Assembly (NCBI GenBank): GCA_018500125.2
Contig: JAHBAM020000028.1
Span: forward strand, 1 to 39,770
Reading direction: 5' to 3'
DNA: 39,770 nucleotides
Origin: Roseobacter sp.
GTDB lineage: Bacteria; Pseudomonadota; Alphaproteobacteria; Rhodobacterales; Rhodobacteraceae
Part shown: positions 1 through 8,794 of the stretch, in pieces
How positions within the stretch are numbered: the stretch's first letter is position 1
Layout of the letters: every line of letters begins with the position of its first letter
The notes under the pieces: generated by a model
What the model was told of the DNA's origin: nothing
What the model saw: the letters and a program-made list of their open reading frames with translations, nothing else
The model's database searches: none
Translations under genes and position numbers: made by a program

Positions 1-106
1 CGCCGGGCATGACAGCCGCGGCGAGCTGCTCGGCGCGTGCCAAGAGCGCGGCCAGATTGGCCGTCGTGGCTTCGGCTCGGCTGCGCAGAGGCAGCGCCTC
101 ATTCAT
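1..106 (-). CDS. DUF58-family protein, N-terminal fragment (runs off left edge)
   Basis: The reading frame begins with ATG at 106-104, which overlaps the TGA of the moxR-type gene in an ATGA junction, and it stays open to the window edge (35 residues visible). The visible N-terminus, with its alternating Arg, Glu and Ala residues and the RAEATTANLAALLARAEQLA stretch, resembles the start of DUF58 proteins. These are encoded next to MoxR ATPases in many alphaproteobacteria and carry a von Willebrand-like domain further in. The family call rests on the short N-terminus plus the MoxR neighbour; the diagnostic domain lies outside the window. The gene is very probably co-translated with moxR. Confidence 0.65.
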   Translation of the reverse strand, partial: MNEALPLRSRAEATTANLAALLARAEQLAAAVMPG

Positions 107-1110
107 GCGACGTCTTTCAGTCGCGCAGTTTCGGCGATCCCGGCCTCAATCAGGCTGTCCAGGCTTTCACCGCGTGCGAGCGCTGCAAAATTCAGCGCCA
201 TGCGGTGTTTCAAAACCGGTTTGGCCATCGCAATGACGTCAGAGGCATCAGGGGCAAGCCGCCCTTGCAACAAGGCGCGCGCGCGCACCGTGAGCATCAG
301 GGCTTGGCTGGCGCGCGGACCCGGCCCCCATGCCACAGTTTCGCGCACGCGCTCACTGGCACCGGCCTCGTCAGGCCGCAGTGCGCGCACAAGGTCCAAA
401 ATGCTTTCCATAACATCTTCACCGACAGGCATCCGGCGCAATACCGCTTGGGCGGCCAGAAGCTCTTGTGCAGAAAAGATAGTTTGCACCGCCTTTTCGG
501 ATACCCCTGTTGTGGCGAGCAAAATTTGCCGCTCGGTCGCAAGATCGGGGTAACCAACGTCAATCCGCACGAGGAAGCGGTCCAGCTGCGCTTCCGGCAA
601 CGGATAGGTGCCTTCCTGCTCAATTGGGTTTTGTGTTGCGAGAACATGGAAGGGCTTTGCCAAATCGCGCTCTTGCCCGGCGACACTGACCTGCTGCTCC
701 TGCATGGCTTGCAGGAGAGCAGATTGCGTTCTTGGACTTGCGCGGTTGATTTCGTCGGCCATCAGGAGCTGGCAGAAAACAGGCCCCTCCATGAATTTGA
801 AAGCACGGCTGCCGTCGGCACTGGTTTCAAGCACTTCGGAGCCAAGAATATCTGCGGGCATCAAATCGGGCGTGAACTGGACCCGTTTGCTTTCAAGGCC
901 CATCACGGTTCCAACGGTTTCGACCAGCCGTGTTTTGCCCAGGCCAGGCAGCCCGATGAGAAGCCCGTGCCCGCCACATAAAAGGGCTGCGAGTGTCAAA
1001 TCGACAACGCGCTCTTGCCCGATGAAGCGGCGCGTGATTTCGGCCTTTGCTGCAGACAGGCGGTCTTCGAGAGTCTCGATCTCTGCAAGCAAATTGTCTG
1101 CATCGCCCAT
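103..1110 (-). CDS. MoxR-family AAA+ ATPase
   Basis: A 335-residue AAA+ ATPase of the MoxR family. These proteins act as chaperone-like ATPases that mature or activate partners, commonly with DUF58/VWA proteins encoded beside them. Walker A GLPGLGKT is at residues 53-60, Walker B LLMADE at 115-120, the sensor-1 type ATQNP at 158-162, followed by the family-typical EGTYPLPEAQLDRF segment. Length is normal for MoxR. The ATG at 1110 has a GGAG seven bases upstream. The 3' end overlaps the DUF58 start by 4 bp, and the promoter must lie in the short gap shared with the divergent DUF1285 gene. The protein partner and client are unknown. Confidence 0.93.
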   Translation of the reverse strand: MGDADNLLAEIETLEDRLSAAKAEITRRFIGQERVVDLTLAALLCGGHGLLIGLPGLGKTRLVETVGTVMGLESKRVQFTPDLMPADILGSEVLETSADGSRAFKFMEGPVFCQLLMADEINRASPRTQSALLQAMQEQQVSVAGQERDLAKPFHVLATQNPIEQEGTYPLPEAQLDRFLVRIDVGYPDLATERQILLATTGVSEKAVQTIFSAQELLAAQAVLRRMPVGEDVMESILDLVRALRPDEAGASERVRETVAWGPGPRASQALMLTVRARALLQGRLAPDASDVIAMAKPVLKHRMALNFAALARGESLDSLIEAGIAETARLKDVA

Positions 1111-1166
1111 GGCAATTCTCCAAATGAAACACTACGTTCAGAGTCAGTCTAAACAGAAACTTACAA

Positions 1167-1772
1167 ATGGCAAAATCAATGAGCGGACAAAATACCGTGA
1201 ACCCGAGCGCCGAAAGTATCGCCGCTTCTGCGCGCGCGGCTGCAAAGGGGCGCGGTCTTCCGCCTGTCCATCTTTGGAACCCGCCGCATTGTGGCGACCT
1301 TGATATGCGCATCGCCCGAGACGGCACCTGGTTTTATATGGGAACGCCGATTGGCCGCCCCGAGCTTGTGCGGCTTTTCTCCACGATTTTGCGCAGGGAC
1401 GGCGACGCCTATGTCTTGGTCACGCCGGTTGAGAAGGTCGGAATAACCGTTGATGACGCTCCTTTTGTGGCTGTTGATTTTGAAGTGACCGGCGCTGGAA
1501 AAAGCCAATCACTCACCTTCACAACAAATGTAGGGGACAAGGCCCAAGCCGGCCCCGATGCGCCCATTCGTGTCGAGCGCGATCCGGAGACAGGCGAGCC
1601 TTCGCCCTATGTGCGGATTCGAGCCAATCTTGATGCGCTGATTGACCGGAAAAGTTTTTATCGGCTCGTGGATATCGCGACATCCGAGCCTCACGAGGGG
1701 GTCGACTGGTTTGGCCTTTGGTCGGGCGGAGTGTTTTTTCCGATCATCCCGTCAGCGGAGTTGGCTGACTAG
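1167..1772 (+). CDS. DUF1285 domain-containing protein
   Basis: A 201-residue protein recognised as DUF1285 from its order of motifs: PPVHLWNPPHCGDLDMRIA near residues 32-50, the following GTWFYMGTPIGRPELVRLF segment, and the C-terminal DWFGLWSGGVFFP. The biochemical function of the family is not established. It is soluble, with no signal peptide or membrane segment. It is divergent from moxR with a 56-bp gap, an arrangement I recall as common in Rhodobacteraceae. No clear ribosome-binding site precedes the ATG at 1167, and a second in-frame ATG four codons later is an equally possible start. Confidence 0.85.
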   Translation: MAKSMSGQNTVNPSAESIAASARAAAKGRGLPPVHLWNPPHCGDLDMRIARDGTWFYMGTPIGRPELVRLFSTILRRDGDAYVLVTPVEKVGITVDDAPFVAVDFEVTGAGKSQSLTFTTNVGDKAQAGPDAPIRVERDPETGEPSPYVRIRANLDALIDRKSFYRLVDIATSEPHEGVDWFGLWSGGVFFPIIPSAELAD

Positions 1773-1775
1773 AGG

Positions 1776-2879
1776 CTAATGCACGACGAACTCTGCATGA
1801 AGCGCGCCTGCGGCTTTGATGCTCTTTAGAATATCGATCATGTCGCGCGGTTTGACCCCGAGCGCGTTCAAGTCGGAAATCACTTCGGACAGGGTTGTGC
1901 CGTCGGGCACTTCGGCAAGATTGATACCCGGTTCGTCTTCGATATCGGCATTGGTGCGCGGCACGATGACTGTTTCTCCCTCGGCGAAAGGATTGGGCTG
2001 AACAGCAACCGGTGCTTCCTGAATGCGCAGGGTCAAGCCGCCCTGGCTGACGGCAACACGCGAGATGCGCACATCTTCCCCCATCACAATCGTGCCGGAC
2101 CGTTGGTCTACGACGACGCGCGCCCGGCGTTCCGGGCGGACCATAATATTTTCAATTTCGCCAATGGCGTGCGCTGTGGAGCGGCGCCCTGTCGCCTCGA
2201 CATTGATTTGGACAGTTCCGGAATCAAGCATGGACGCGACGCGCTTGCCAAAGCTTCGGTTGATGGCGTTTTCAATCCGCCCCGCCGTTGTAAAATCAGC
2301 TTCACGCAAAGCCAGTCTCAGCGTGCTGAGGGAGGAAAGTTCAAAATCGATCTCGCGCTCGACACGGGCGCCAGAGGGGATCACGCCCGCCGTCGGAACG
2401 CCTTTGACAACGCCTCCGGCCTCGCCTTCGGCCGCGGCACCGCCTGCAATAATCGTGCCTTGTGCAACGGCATAGATTTGCCCATCCGCCGCATTGAGGG
2501 GCGTCATGATCAAAGTGCCGCCCATCAAGCTCTTGGCATCTCCAATCGCCGAGACATTGACATCAATGGTGCCGCCGGCGCGGGCAAAAGCCGGCAGCTC
2601 GGCGGTTACAAAAACCGCAGCAACATTTTTGGGGCGGTATTGCTCGCCACTGACATTGACACCGAGCCGCTCCAGAATATTTGACATTATTTCTTCGGTA
2701 AACGGGGCGTTCCGTATCCCGTCACCCGTGCCATTCAGGCCAACGACAAGGCCATATCCGATCAGATCATTGCCGCGCACACCGTCAAATTCCACAAGGT
2801 CCTTAATCCGGACCTCGCTGGCCTGAGCGGCGCCTGACAGCACCAGACTGGTCAGGATAAGGAGCAGACTTTTTATCAT
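1776..2879 (-). CDS. flgI: flagellar P-ring protein FlgI
   Basis: A 367-residue FlgI, which forms the periplasmic P ring that acts as a bushing for the flagellar rod in the peptidoglycan layer. A Sec signal peptide is visible (positively charged start, hydrophobic LLLILTSLVLSGAAQAS, likely cleaved near residue 20). The family-typical DLVEFDGVRGNDLIGYGLVVGLNGTGDG block follows directly, and the C-terminal half ends in the usual ALGVKPRDMIDILKSIKAAGALHAE segment. Length matches the family. The start codon overlaps the flgL stop by 4 bp, so it is the last gene of flgE-flgK-flgL-flgI. It converges on DUF1285 with only 3 bp between the stops. Confidence 0.97.
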   Translation of the reverse strand: MIKSLLLILTSLVLSGAAQASEVRIKDLVEFDGVRGNDLIGYGLVVGLNGTGDGIRNAPFTEEIMSNILERLGVNVSGEQYRPKNVAAVFVTAELPAFARAGGTIDVNVSAIGDAKSLMGGTLIMTPLNAADGQIYAVAQGTIIAGGAAAEGEAGGVVKGVPTAGVIPSGARVEREIDFELSSLSTLRLALREADFTTAGRIENAINRSFGKRVASMLDSGTVQINVEATGRRSTAHAIGEIENIMVRPERRARVVVDQRSGTIVMGEDVRISRVAVSQGGLTLRIQEAPVAVQPNPFAEGETVIVPRTNADIEDEPGINLAEVPDGTTLSEVISDLNALGVKPRDMIDILKSIKAAGALHAEFVVH

Positions 2880-3883
2880 CTCAAGAACCCCACGAGGGAA
2901 AGCTGTGAGAGCTTTGCCGTGGCTGTATACAAGCTTTCCAGCCTGAATTGTGTGGCTTCCAGCTTTACGATTGTATCGTATGGATCGGCAGAGAGCAGCT
3001 CTGTCCGGGCGATCTCAAGGCTGGTGTTTTGGGCGGTCAAACGAATGCCGGCATCTTCGATCCGAGCCTCGGCATAGCCCAGCGCCCCCCGCGTCGCTGT
3101 CAGGCCGTCGACGGCGCTCAAGCTCAGCTCGCCGGCCCGCTCGAGCATGGCCGCACGTGTGGCATCTGACAGCACAAGTGCAGCATCGGCGGACAGGGCC
3201 GCCATGGCCGCAGATTTGAGCGTCATTTTAAAGGCGGCGTCATCGCCTTTGATCTTGAGATCAACGCGCTCACCATCTCCGAGATGAAAGGCCGACATAT
3301 CGCTTGTGCCGCCTGTGTAGGCCACGGTTTCATATCCGCCGCCCGCTCCGAACCAATCATCCATCGCCGTTTCGATGTCGGCGATCGTTGATTGCCCCGC
3401 AAGCGCGGCGCGAAGATCTGTGAGGATAGTATCGGCGCTCGCCAAAGCGGCGCGGTCTGTTGCATTTCCCGAAAACAGGGCGCGGCCCGCCACCGAGGTG
3501 TTGAGCGTGGAGACCAGCCCCTCAATCACCCCCTGGCCTTTTTGGGCAAGAAGATTGTTTGTGAGGGTGTTTGAGCCTTCTCCCAGCCCCAGAATATCAG
3601 CGCCCAAATCACTGATACTTTGTTGAAGATAGGTGAGGCCGGATTGCATCGCGGCAGAAAAGCCGGCGGCTTCATGGGCGGATCTGGTGAAGACGCTGTT
3701 CATTTGAAGACTGCGCTCGATATCTGTGAGATAGTTTAGATCTGCACCCAGATGCTTCATGACATCTTGCACTTTTCCGCTGGACAGCTCGCTGGTCAGC
3801 CGCGTGATCTCGGTTTTGAGTTCGGCGTTCTGGCGGCGCAAATGGAAAGATTGCGCCATATCGCCTATGGAAACTGAGTTCAT
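2876..3883 (-). CDS. flgL: hook-filament junction protein FlgL (HAP3)
   Basis: A 335-residue flagellin-like junction protein that connects the hook (via FlgK) to the filament. It has the flagellin-type helical N-terminus (SFHLRRQNAELKTEITRLTSELSSGKV) and a helical C-terminus rich in heptad-like Leu/Ala, with a variable middle, as in FlgL; it is too divergent and too short in the D2/D3 region for the main flagellin. Position between flgK and flgI in the usual order supports the call. It overlaps flgK by 4 bp upstream and flgI by 4 bp downstream (ATGA both times), so translation of the three is likely coupled. Confidence 0.9.
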   Translation of the reverse strand: MNSVSIGDMAQSFHLRRQNAELKTEITRLTSELSSGKVQDVMKHLGADLNYLTDIERSLQMNSVFTRSAHEAAGFSAAMQSGLTYLQQSISDLGADILGLGEGSNTLTNNLLAQKGQGVIEGLVSTLNTSVAGRALFSGNATDRAALASADTILTDLRAALAGQSTIADIETAMDDWFGAGGGYETVAYTGGTSDMSAFHLGDGERVDLKIKGDDAAFKMTLKSAAMAALSADAALVLSDATRAAMLERAGELSLSAVDGLTATRGALGYAEARIEDAGIRLTAQNTSLEIARTELLSADPYDTIVKLEATQFRLESLYTATAKLSQLSLVGFLR

Positions 3884-5337
3884 CCGATGGCCCCCATTAA
3901 TACAGTCATCATATCGTCAACAGTTTGCAAAACGCGGGCATTGGCTGCGTAGGCCTGCTCGATTTGCATGAGCTTTTGCATTTCCTGATCAGAATCAACG
4001 CCGTCGTTTAACAAAAACTGCTTTGTTTCCTCTGCCCGAACGGCGGCAAATGTCAGGTTTTGCTCGGTGCTCAGGCGTTGTGCGCCAAATTTGCCGGTGA
4101 CGAGGCTTGCCAGGTCGGACGCCGAGGCGGACTGCCCCATGAAGTCTCCGGAGGCCAGGTTACGGGAGGCGTTAAATGCTGTGGAAAAGGCCTTGAGCAA
4201 GGAGGCATCTCCGACCGAGCCAAGGGTCGCTGCGCCGAACCCGTCTCGCAAACGCCAGCTTGCGCCGCCTTGGTCGGGATCGACAATCGGGTTTACGCTG
4301 ATGCGGCCAGCCATCCCCACTTCGTTTGAGGCGTCAAAATGCGCGCCGGCATCTGTGAACAGACCCGGAGAGCCGGAGGCCAGTGTGGGATCAAGCCCCG
4401 GCGCTTGTAACCGCTCGGTCAGATCCCGTGCCAACGCATCAAGCTCTGACTGAGCGTTGACCGCGAGATCGTCGCGAACTTGAAAGAGAGCGGCCAGCTC
4501 ACCACCGCGCAGGGGGCCGGTCTGGTGGTTTACGGATATTTCGACACCGTTGAGCGAAAGGCCTGAAAGATGACCCGCATCAAGTGTCATATGAGGCACG
4601 ATGGTGTGGGCATTCGTAAACGAGAATTCTGCGGCGGCTCCGTCTAGCAGGAGTGCGCCGCGCTGTGTGTAGAGCGCTATGCCCTGATTGGGGCGGTGCA
4701 TTTCCTTGACGGGGACCAGACTGGCGATTTCGGTGATGAGGCTTTCGCGGTGATCAACGAGGGCCGAAACATCGCGTTTTGCTGTGGAGCCACCTGCAAT
4801 TTGCACATTCAGCTCCTGAACCTGTGAGAGCTTGGTGTTCAGGCGCTCAACGGCGGAGTGGATCTGGCGATCTGCCGCCACGCGCATTTCCTGGAGGCCC
4901 TGGCTCGCCGTGTTGAGCGCTTCTGCCACCGAGCCTGCCTCGCGCACGACCTGATCAAGGCGTCCGGCAAGATCGGGACGGCTGATTGCCGAGACAAGAG
5001 CCGCCTCGAATCGGGCCATGCGGGCGGTCAGAGAGCTTGCCTCATCCGGTGTGCCAACAAGCTGTTCAAGCTTGGTTTGAAAGTTTGCAAGGTTCTGTTG
5101 GGCGGCTTGGTTTGAGTTTGCATCACGCATTTCTGCAACAAGGGCCGGCTGGCGGTGCCGCACCGTTCCGAGCACGGTCACACCGCCGCCGCGCGCGTCT
5201 TGTGATAATAGTTCAACGTCGCGCCGACCATATCCCTCGGTCATGGAGTTGGCCAAGTTGGACGAGACAATCTGGGCCGAGCGAGTCGCCGCTGTCAGGC
5301 CGCTGATCGCGTTGGAAAGTGCTCCGGATAAAGACAT
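3880..5337 (-). CDS. flgK: hook-associated protein FlgK (HAP1)
   Basis: A 485-residue FlgK, first junction protein between hook and filament. The N-terminus (SGALSNAISGLTAATRSAQIVSSNLAN) is the conserved rod/hook/HAP motif, followed by a GYGRRDVELLS stretch. The C-terminus ends with EIQKLMQIEQAYAANARVLQTVDDM-type sequence, the usual D0 helix. AAGGTG lies just upstream of the ATG at 5337. The gene follows flgE after 57 bp containing a strong hairpin, and it is translationally coupled to flgL. Confidence 0.95.
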   Translation of the reverse strand: MSLSGALSNAISGLTAATRSAQIVSSNLANSMTEGYGRRDVELLSQDARGGGVTVLGTVRHRQPALVAEMRDANSNQAAQQNLANFQTKLEQLVGTPDEASSLTARMARFEAALVSAISRPDLAGRLDQVVREAGSVAEALNTASQGLQEMRVAADRQIHSAVERLNTKLSQVQELNVQIAGGSTAKRDVSALVDHRESLITEIASLVPVKEMHRPNQGIALYTQRGALLLDGAAAEFSFTNAHTIVPHMTLDAGHLSGLSLNGVEISVNHQTGPLRGGELAALFQVRDDLAVNAQSELDALARDLTERLQAPGLDPTLASGSPGLFTDAGAHFDASNEVGMAGRISVNPIVDPDQGGASWRLRDGFGAATLGSVGDASLLKAFSTAFNASRNLASGDFMGQSASASDLASLVTGKFGAQRLSTEQNLTFAAVRAEETKQFLLNDGVDSDQEMQKLMQIEQAYAANARVLQTVDDMMTVLMGAIG

Positions 5338-5363
5338 ATCATCACCTTGAAAATGACACTCAA

Positions 5364-5386
5364 GCGCGCAGTGTCACACTGCGCGC
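5364..5386 (-). terminator. perfect 10-bp hairpin between flgE and flgK
   Basis: GCGCGCAGTG at 5364-5373 and its exact reverse complement at 5377-5386 flank a 3-nt loop. It lies 8 bp after the flgE stop on the transcribed strand. Only a broken T-rich stretch follows on the minus strand, so it is more likely a partial terminator, attenuator or RNA-stability element than a full stop. A competing 6-bp pairing (GACACT 5355-5360 with AGTGTC 5370-5375) uses part of the same arm. Confidence 0.6.
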
Positions 5387-5394
5387 CCTAGGGG

Positions 5395-6696
5395 TTATCG
5401 TTTGATATTGGCCGTCTCTTGCAGCATTTCATCGACGGTTTGGATGACTTTTGCGTTTGACGTATAGGCGCGCTGGGTCTCGATCATTGCGGTCAGTTCG
5501 CCCGCGACATCTGTTGTGGATTCTTCGCGGGCAAAGGCCACGATATCGCCTGTTGGCCCATCACCTGCATCCCATAGAAAGTATGATCCGCTTTGGGGGG
5601 AGGGCAAATAGGTTTGCTGGTCGAGCGCCACCATACCGTTTGGATTGGGCAGGGAGACCATCGGAATCTGGTAGATTGTCTTGGTGATTCCGGTGTCAAA
5701 AAAGGCGTGGACAAAGCCGTTTTGGTCCACCTCCACAGAGGTCATGTTTCCAACCGGGGTTCCATCTTTTGAAATCGAAACCGGCGCAAACGTATCAGAC
5801 AATTGCGTGAGGCCGTCAGAGGTTCCGACCTCGCCAATGTTCAGTGTCATGGGGCCGCCGGCGACTGTGACTTCGAGCACGCCGGTCAGCGGATCGTAGG
5901 CGCCGCCCGTGAGGGTCGCGACAGAGGCCAATGTGCCGCCTGCGGTCCGGCTGTCGTCAAAGGTGAGCGTGTATTCGCCAATCACCGTTCCCGGAGTGGC
6001 TGAATCCGTGATTGTCATTGTCCATTCGTTGGAGACGCCTGTTGCGGGCACAGTGGGGGAAAATGAAATCGAGACGCTCTCGGATGTGCCCATATTGTCG
6101 TAATACTCGATCGACAGCTCCGAGGGCGCGCCATCTGCGCCCGCTTCCGTTTCGGTTGCAGGCAAGTTCACTCCGAGATCAATTTTTGTCGTTGGTTCGC
6201 CTGTAAACTGGTTCACGTTGATCTGGACCGGCTTCAGCCCGTCTGTCGTATCACGCGGGTAGGTCGGGATGGTGCCATCTGGCAGAGCGGGCCAGCCGAG
6301 CAGAACGAGGCCCGCTTCGCTGCGCAGATAGCCGTTTGAATCGGTTCGGAACGATCCGGTCGTGGCAAGAAGCATTTGCGACTGGCCATTGCCTGTATTG
6401 ATCTCTGAATCGCGGGCCACGGGCAAAAACCCGTTGCCCCGCACCGCGATATCTGTCGGGTTTGACGATGCGACAAGCGCGCCGCGTTCGCTGATCAGGC
6501 GTTGCGTGGTGGAGCGCACCCCACCCGCGGAATATGTGCCGCCGGTCGAGGAAATAACCATCGAATGAAAATCTGCCTCCATCCGTTTGTAGCCATAGGT
6601 GGCCGAGTTGGCGATATTGTCCGAAATCGCCGCGAGCCGGGTCGCATTGGCTGTTAGGCCTGCGACACCGGCATTGAGAGAGGAGGAAATTGTCAT
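5395..6696 (-). CDS. flgE: flagellar hook protein FlgE
   Basis: A 433-residue hook protein; many copies form the universal joint between rod and filament. The N-terminus (SSSLNAGVAGLTANATRLAAISDNIAN) carries the conserved rod/hook motif and is followed by TYGYKRMEADF. The central part is the beta-rich variable hook region, and the C-terminus (GELTAMIETQRAYTSNAKVIQTVDEML) is the classic FlgE/FlgG ending. I chose the ATG at 6696 because AAAGG lies seven bases upstream and the protein then begins MTISSSLNAG as in relatives; in-frame ATGs 7 and 13 codons upstream are less likely. It sits between motB and flgK. Confidence 0.95.
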   Translation of the reverse strand: MTISSSLNAGVAGLTANATRLAAISDNIANSATYGYKRMEADFHSMVISSTGGTYSAGGVRSTTQRLISERGALVASSNPTDIAVRGNGFLPVARDSEINTGNGQSQMLLATTGSFRTDSNGYLRSEAGLVLLGWPALPDGTIPTYPRDTTDGLKPVQINVNQFTGEPTTKIDLGVNLPATETEAGADGAPSELSIEYYDNMGTSESVSISFSPTVPATGVSNEWTMTITDSATPGTVIGEYTLTFDDSRTAGGTLASVATLTGGAYDPLTGVLEVTVAGGPMTLNIGEVGTSDGLTQLSDTFAPVSISKDGTPVGNMTSVEVDQNGFVHAFFDTGITKTIYQIPMVSLPNPNGMVALDQQTYLPSPQSGSYFLWDAGDGPTGDIVAFAREESTTDVAGELTAMIETQRAYTSNAKVIQTVDEMLQETANIKR

Positions 6697-6790
6697 GGAT
6701 ACGCCTTTCTGCTGCATCAAACGCTTCTTGAGCAACAGACCTAACGCCTCACACTTAACACCGGGCTAACATCTAAAATTGAGCAGAGTT

Positions 6791-7657
6791 TCAGCGATCC
6801 GACCGCAGCAAGACAATCTCCAAACGGTTGTTGCGCACGGCCATCGGATTTTTCACCGCGAGCGACTTATCCGCATGGCCCGTCTGCCGCATAAACCTGC
6901 TCCGGGCCAAGCCGCGGTCTTCCAGCAATTCGCGCATTTTGTTGGCGCGCGCCGCCGTCACGCTCCAGACCGGATTGTCGGCCAGCACGACGGGTGCGGC
7001 GCGCATATGCGCCCCGATCGCGATGTTGTTCTCCACAAGCCCAGACACCCGCGCAATAACATCGGCCAAATCCCGCAAGACAGCGGTCGGAGTGTCACTG
7101 TTTTCCTCAAAGAGAGCGAGGTTTTCCAGATCGAAAATCTCGATGATCATGCCCTCGTCGGTCACCCGTGTGATGATATGTTTCAGGCTCTCTTTTTCGA
7201 CGATGCTTTCGCCGCCGATCCCCATCAAGGCTTCTTCGATCTTCCGATATGCCTCCTCGGCTTCCAGATCTCCGCCCTTTTCGGAGGTGGCATTTTCGCC
7301 ATTTGCGGTCATCCCCATTTCGCCCCGCGCCTGGCGCGATTCTGCGGTGTGCAGACTGCTTGCTCCGGTGCCGTTTTGGGGCAGTGTCATCTCCGAGAAG
7401 ACAGACTCGCCGCCAAAATTACCGTCGCCACCGCCCGAAACCCGCGCGATCGGAACCGTGGGGCTGAAATAATCGGCCACGCCTTTGCGCTGCTGTTCTG
7501 TTGTTGCATTCAACAGCCACATCAAGAGAAAAAAGGCCATCATAGCCGTCACGAAGTCTGCATAAGCAACTTTCCAAGCACCGCCGTGATGCCCGCCGCC
7601 GACAACTTTTTTCTTTCTCTTGATGATGACTGGCGCCAAATTGCTCTGCGCGCTCAT
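6791..7657 (-). CDS. motB: flagellar motor protein MotB
   Basis: A 288-residue MotB, the peptidoglycan-anchored stator subunit. The short basic cytoplasmic tail (IIKRKKKV) is followed by a single transmembrane helix starting at the AWKVAYADFVTAMMAFFLLMW segment; Asp34 in YADF is the expected proton-carrying residue. A C-terminal OmpA-like domain follows and ends in a NNRLEIVL motif. I chose the ATG at 7657 because AAGGTGG lies five bases upstream; an alternative GTG lies three codons earlier. motA is not in the window. A 94-bp gap separates it from flgE. Confidence 0.94.
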   Translation of the reverse strand: MSAQSNLAPVIIKRKKKVVGGGHHGGAWKVAYADFVTAMMAFFLLMWLLNATTEQQRKGVADYFSPTVPIARVSGGGDGNFGGESVFSEMTLPQNGTGASSLHTAESRQARGEMGMTANGENATSEKGGDLEAEEAYRKIEEALMGIGGESIVEKESLKHIITRVTDEGMIIEIFDLENLALFEENSDTPTAVLRDLADVIARVSGLVENNIAIGAHMRAAPVVLADNPVWSVTAARANKMRELLEDRGLARSRFMRQTGHADKSLAVKNPMAVRNNRLEIVLLRSDR

Positions 7658-7711
7658 ATTCACCACCTTGTTTTACTCACCCACCTTCAGAGCTAAGCCA
7701 GAACTCTTACC

Positions 7712-7767
7712 GGTGCCTTAACAAAACAAGGCATTTCTATGATCTATAAAGACCTTATTAAGGCACC
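7712..7767. repeat. 10-bp inverted repeat between lacI-type gene and motB
   Basis: GGTGCCTTAA at 7712-7721 and its exact reverse complement TTAAGGCACC at 7758-7767 are separated by 36 bp of AT-rich sequence. The left arm also pairs locally: TGCCTT (7714-7719) with AAGGCA (7728-7733), giving a small plus-strand hairpin followed by TTTCTAT. It lies at the left boundary of the metabolic block. It could be a boundary scar, an operator in front of motB, or a weak terminator; the sequence does not decide. Confidence 0.6.
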
Positions 7768-7777
7768 CTGACGGGCC

Positions 7778-8794
7778 TCAGCGCATGGTGTCTCCGGGCG
7801 CGATCCGCGGCGTCAGAACAATCTTTTCATCAAAGCTCATGGCCTCATCAGCAGAGCGTGCAAGAATAATCTCTGCGGCCTTCTGACCGATTTCGGCGCG
7901 GCAGGCATCCATCGTGGCCAGCATCTTGGGCAGGCCTTGCAAAAGCTCAACGCCGTTGAACCCTGCCAAACCGATCTGCCCGGGCACATCGATTCCGGCT
8001 TCAAGACAATAGAGCAGGCCGCCCGCACCGATCATGTCATTGGAATAATATATAAAATCCAGATCGGGAGTGCGCTCGAGCACAGCTTTGGTCATCTCGC
8101 GCCCCTTGGCCAGCGCGGACCCGCCTGAATAGAACTCCTGATCGGCTATTTCGATACCGGCCTTTGCCAGCGCTTCGGTGAAGCCTTCAAAGCGTTTACG
8201 GGCACGGTGATCGAGCGGCATTTTTGTGCCCAGAAAGGCGATCCGCTTATGCCCTGCGGCCACAATCGCTTCGGCCATCTTGCGCCCCGCCGCGCGGTGA
8301 CTGATGCCCACAGCGGTGTCTACCGGCTCGCCGTCCACATCCATAATCTCGACCACAGGGATACCCGAGGCGGCCAGCATGGCTCGCGCATTATCAGAAT
8401 GCTCCAGCCCCGCAATGATCACCCCCGAAGGCCGCCACGACAGCATCTCATAGAGCACCTTCTCTTCTTTTTCGGGCAAATAATCGGTGATCCCGACAAC
8501 CGGCTGCAAGCCGCTGTTCTCCAGAACGCTGGTCACGCCCGACAAAACTTCGGGAAACACCATATTTTTCATCGAAGGGATGATCACGGCCACGAGGTTG
8601 ACCCGCTGGCTGGCCAGCGCCCCCGCGATCTTGTTGGGCACATAGCCAAGGCGCTTGGACGCTGCGAGGACTTTCTCCCGCGTGGCGTCTGAAACGTCGC
8701 CTCTGTTGCGCAATACGCGGCTCACCGTCATCTCTGAAACACCAGAGGCCTCCGAAACGTCTCTGAGTGTCAGAGGCCGAACACTGCGCTTCAT
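7778..8794 (-). CDS. LacI/GalR-family transcriptional regulator
   Basis: A 338-residue regulator. The N-terminal helix-turn-helix with hinge (TLRDVSEASGVSEMTVSRVL, about residues 9-28, then a NKIAGALASQR hinge) is typical LacI, and residues from about 60 form a periplasmic-binding-protein-like effector domain including GHKRIAFLG and IPGQIGLAGFNG-like segments. The overall pattern resembles the GntR (gluconate) branch, but the ligand cannot be assigned. It is divergent from hyuA across about 418 bp and is the likely local regulator of that operon. The start is uncertain: ATG at 8794 has a GAGGA at 11 bases, GTG at 8797 has it at 8, and TTG at 8803 is also in frame. Confidence 0.93.
   Translation of the reverse strand: MKRSVRPLTLRDVSEASGVSEMTVSRVLRNRGDVSDATREKVLAASKRLGYVPNKIAGALASQRVNLVAVIIPSMKNMVFPEVLSGVTSVLENSGLQPVVGITDYLPEKEEKVLYEMLSWRPSGVIIAGLEHSDNARAMLAASGIPVVEIMDVDGEPVDTAVGISHRAAGRKMAEAIVAAGHKRIAFLGTKMPLDHRARKRFEGFTEALAKAGIEIADQEFYSGGSALAKGREMTKAVLERTPDLDFIYYSNDMIGAGGLLYCLEAGIDVPGQIGLAGFNGVELLQGLPKMLATMDACRAEIGQKAAEIILARSADEAMSFDEKIVLTPRIAPGDTMR

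Noticed and set aside
37-981. A 314-codon plus-strand frame opposite moxR.
   Set aside because: Antisense to a clear AAA+ ATPase; composition is that of a shadow frame.
6779-7696. A 305-codon plus-strand frame opposite motB.
   Set aside because: Antisense to an evident MotB with transmembrane Asp and OmpA-like domain; no motifs of its own.
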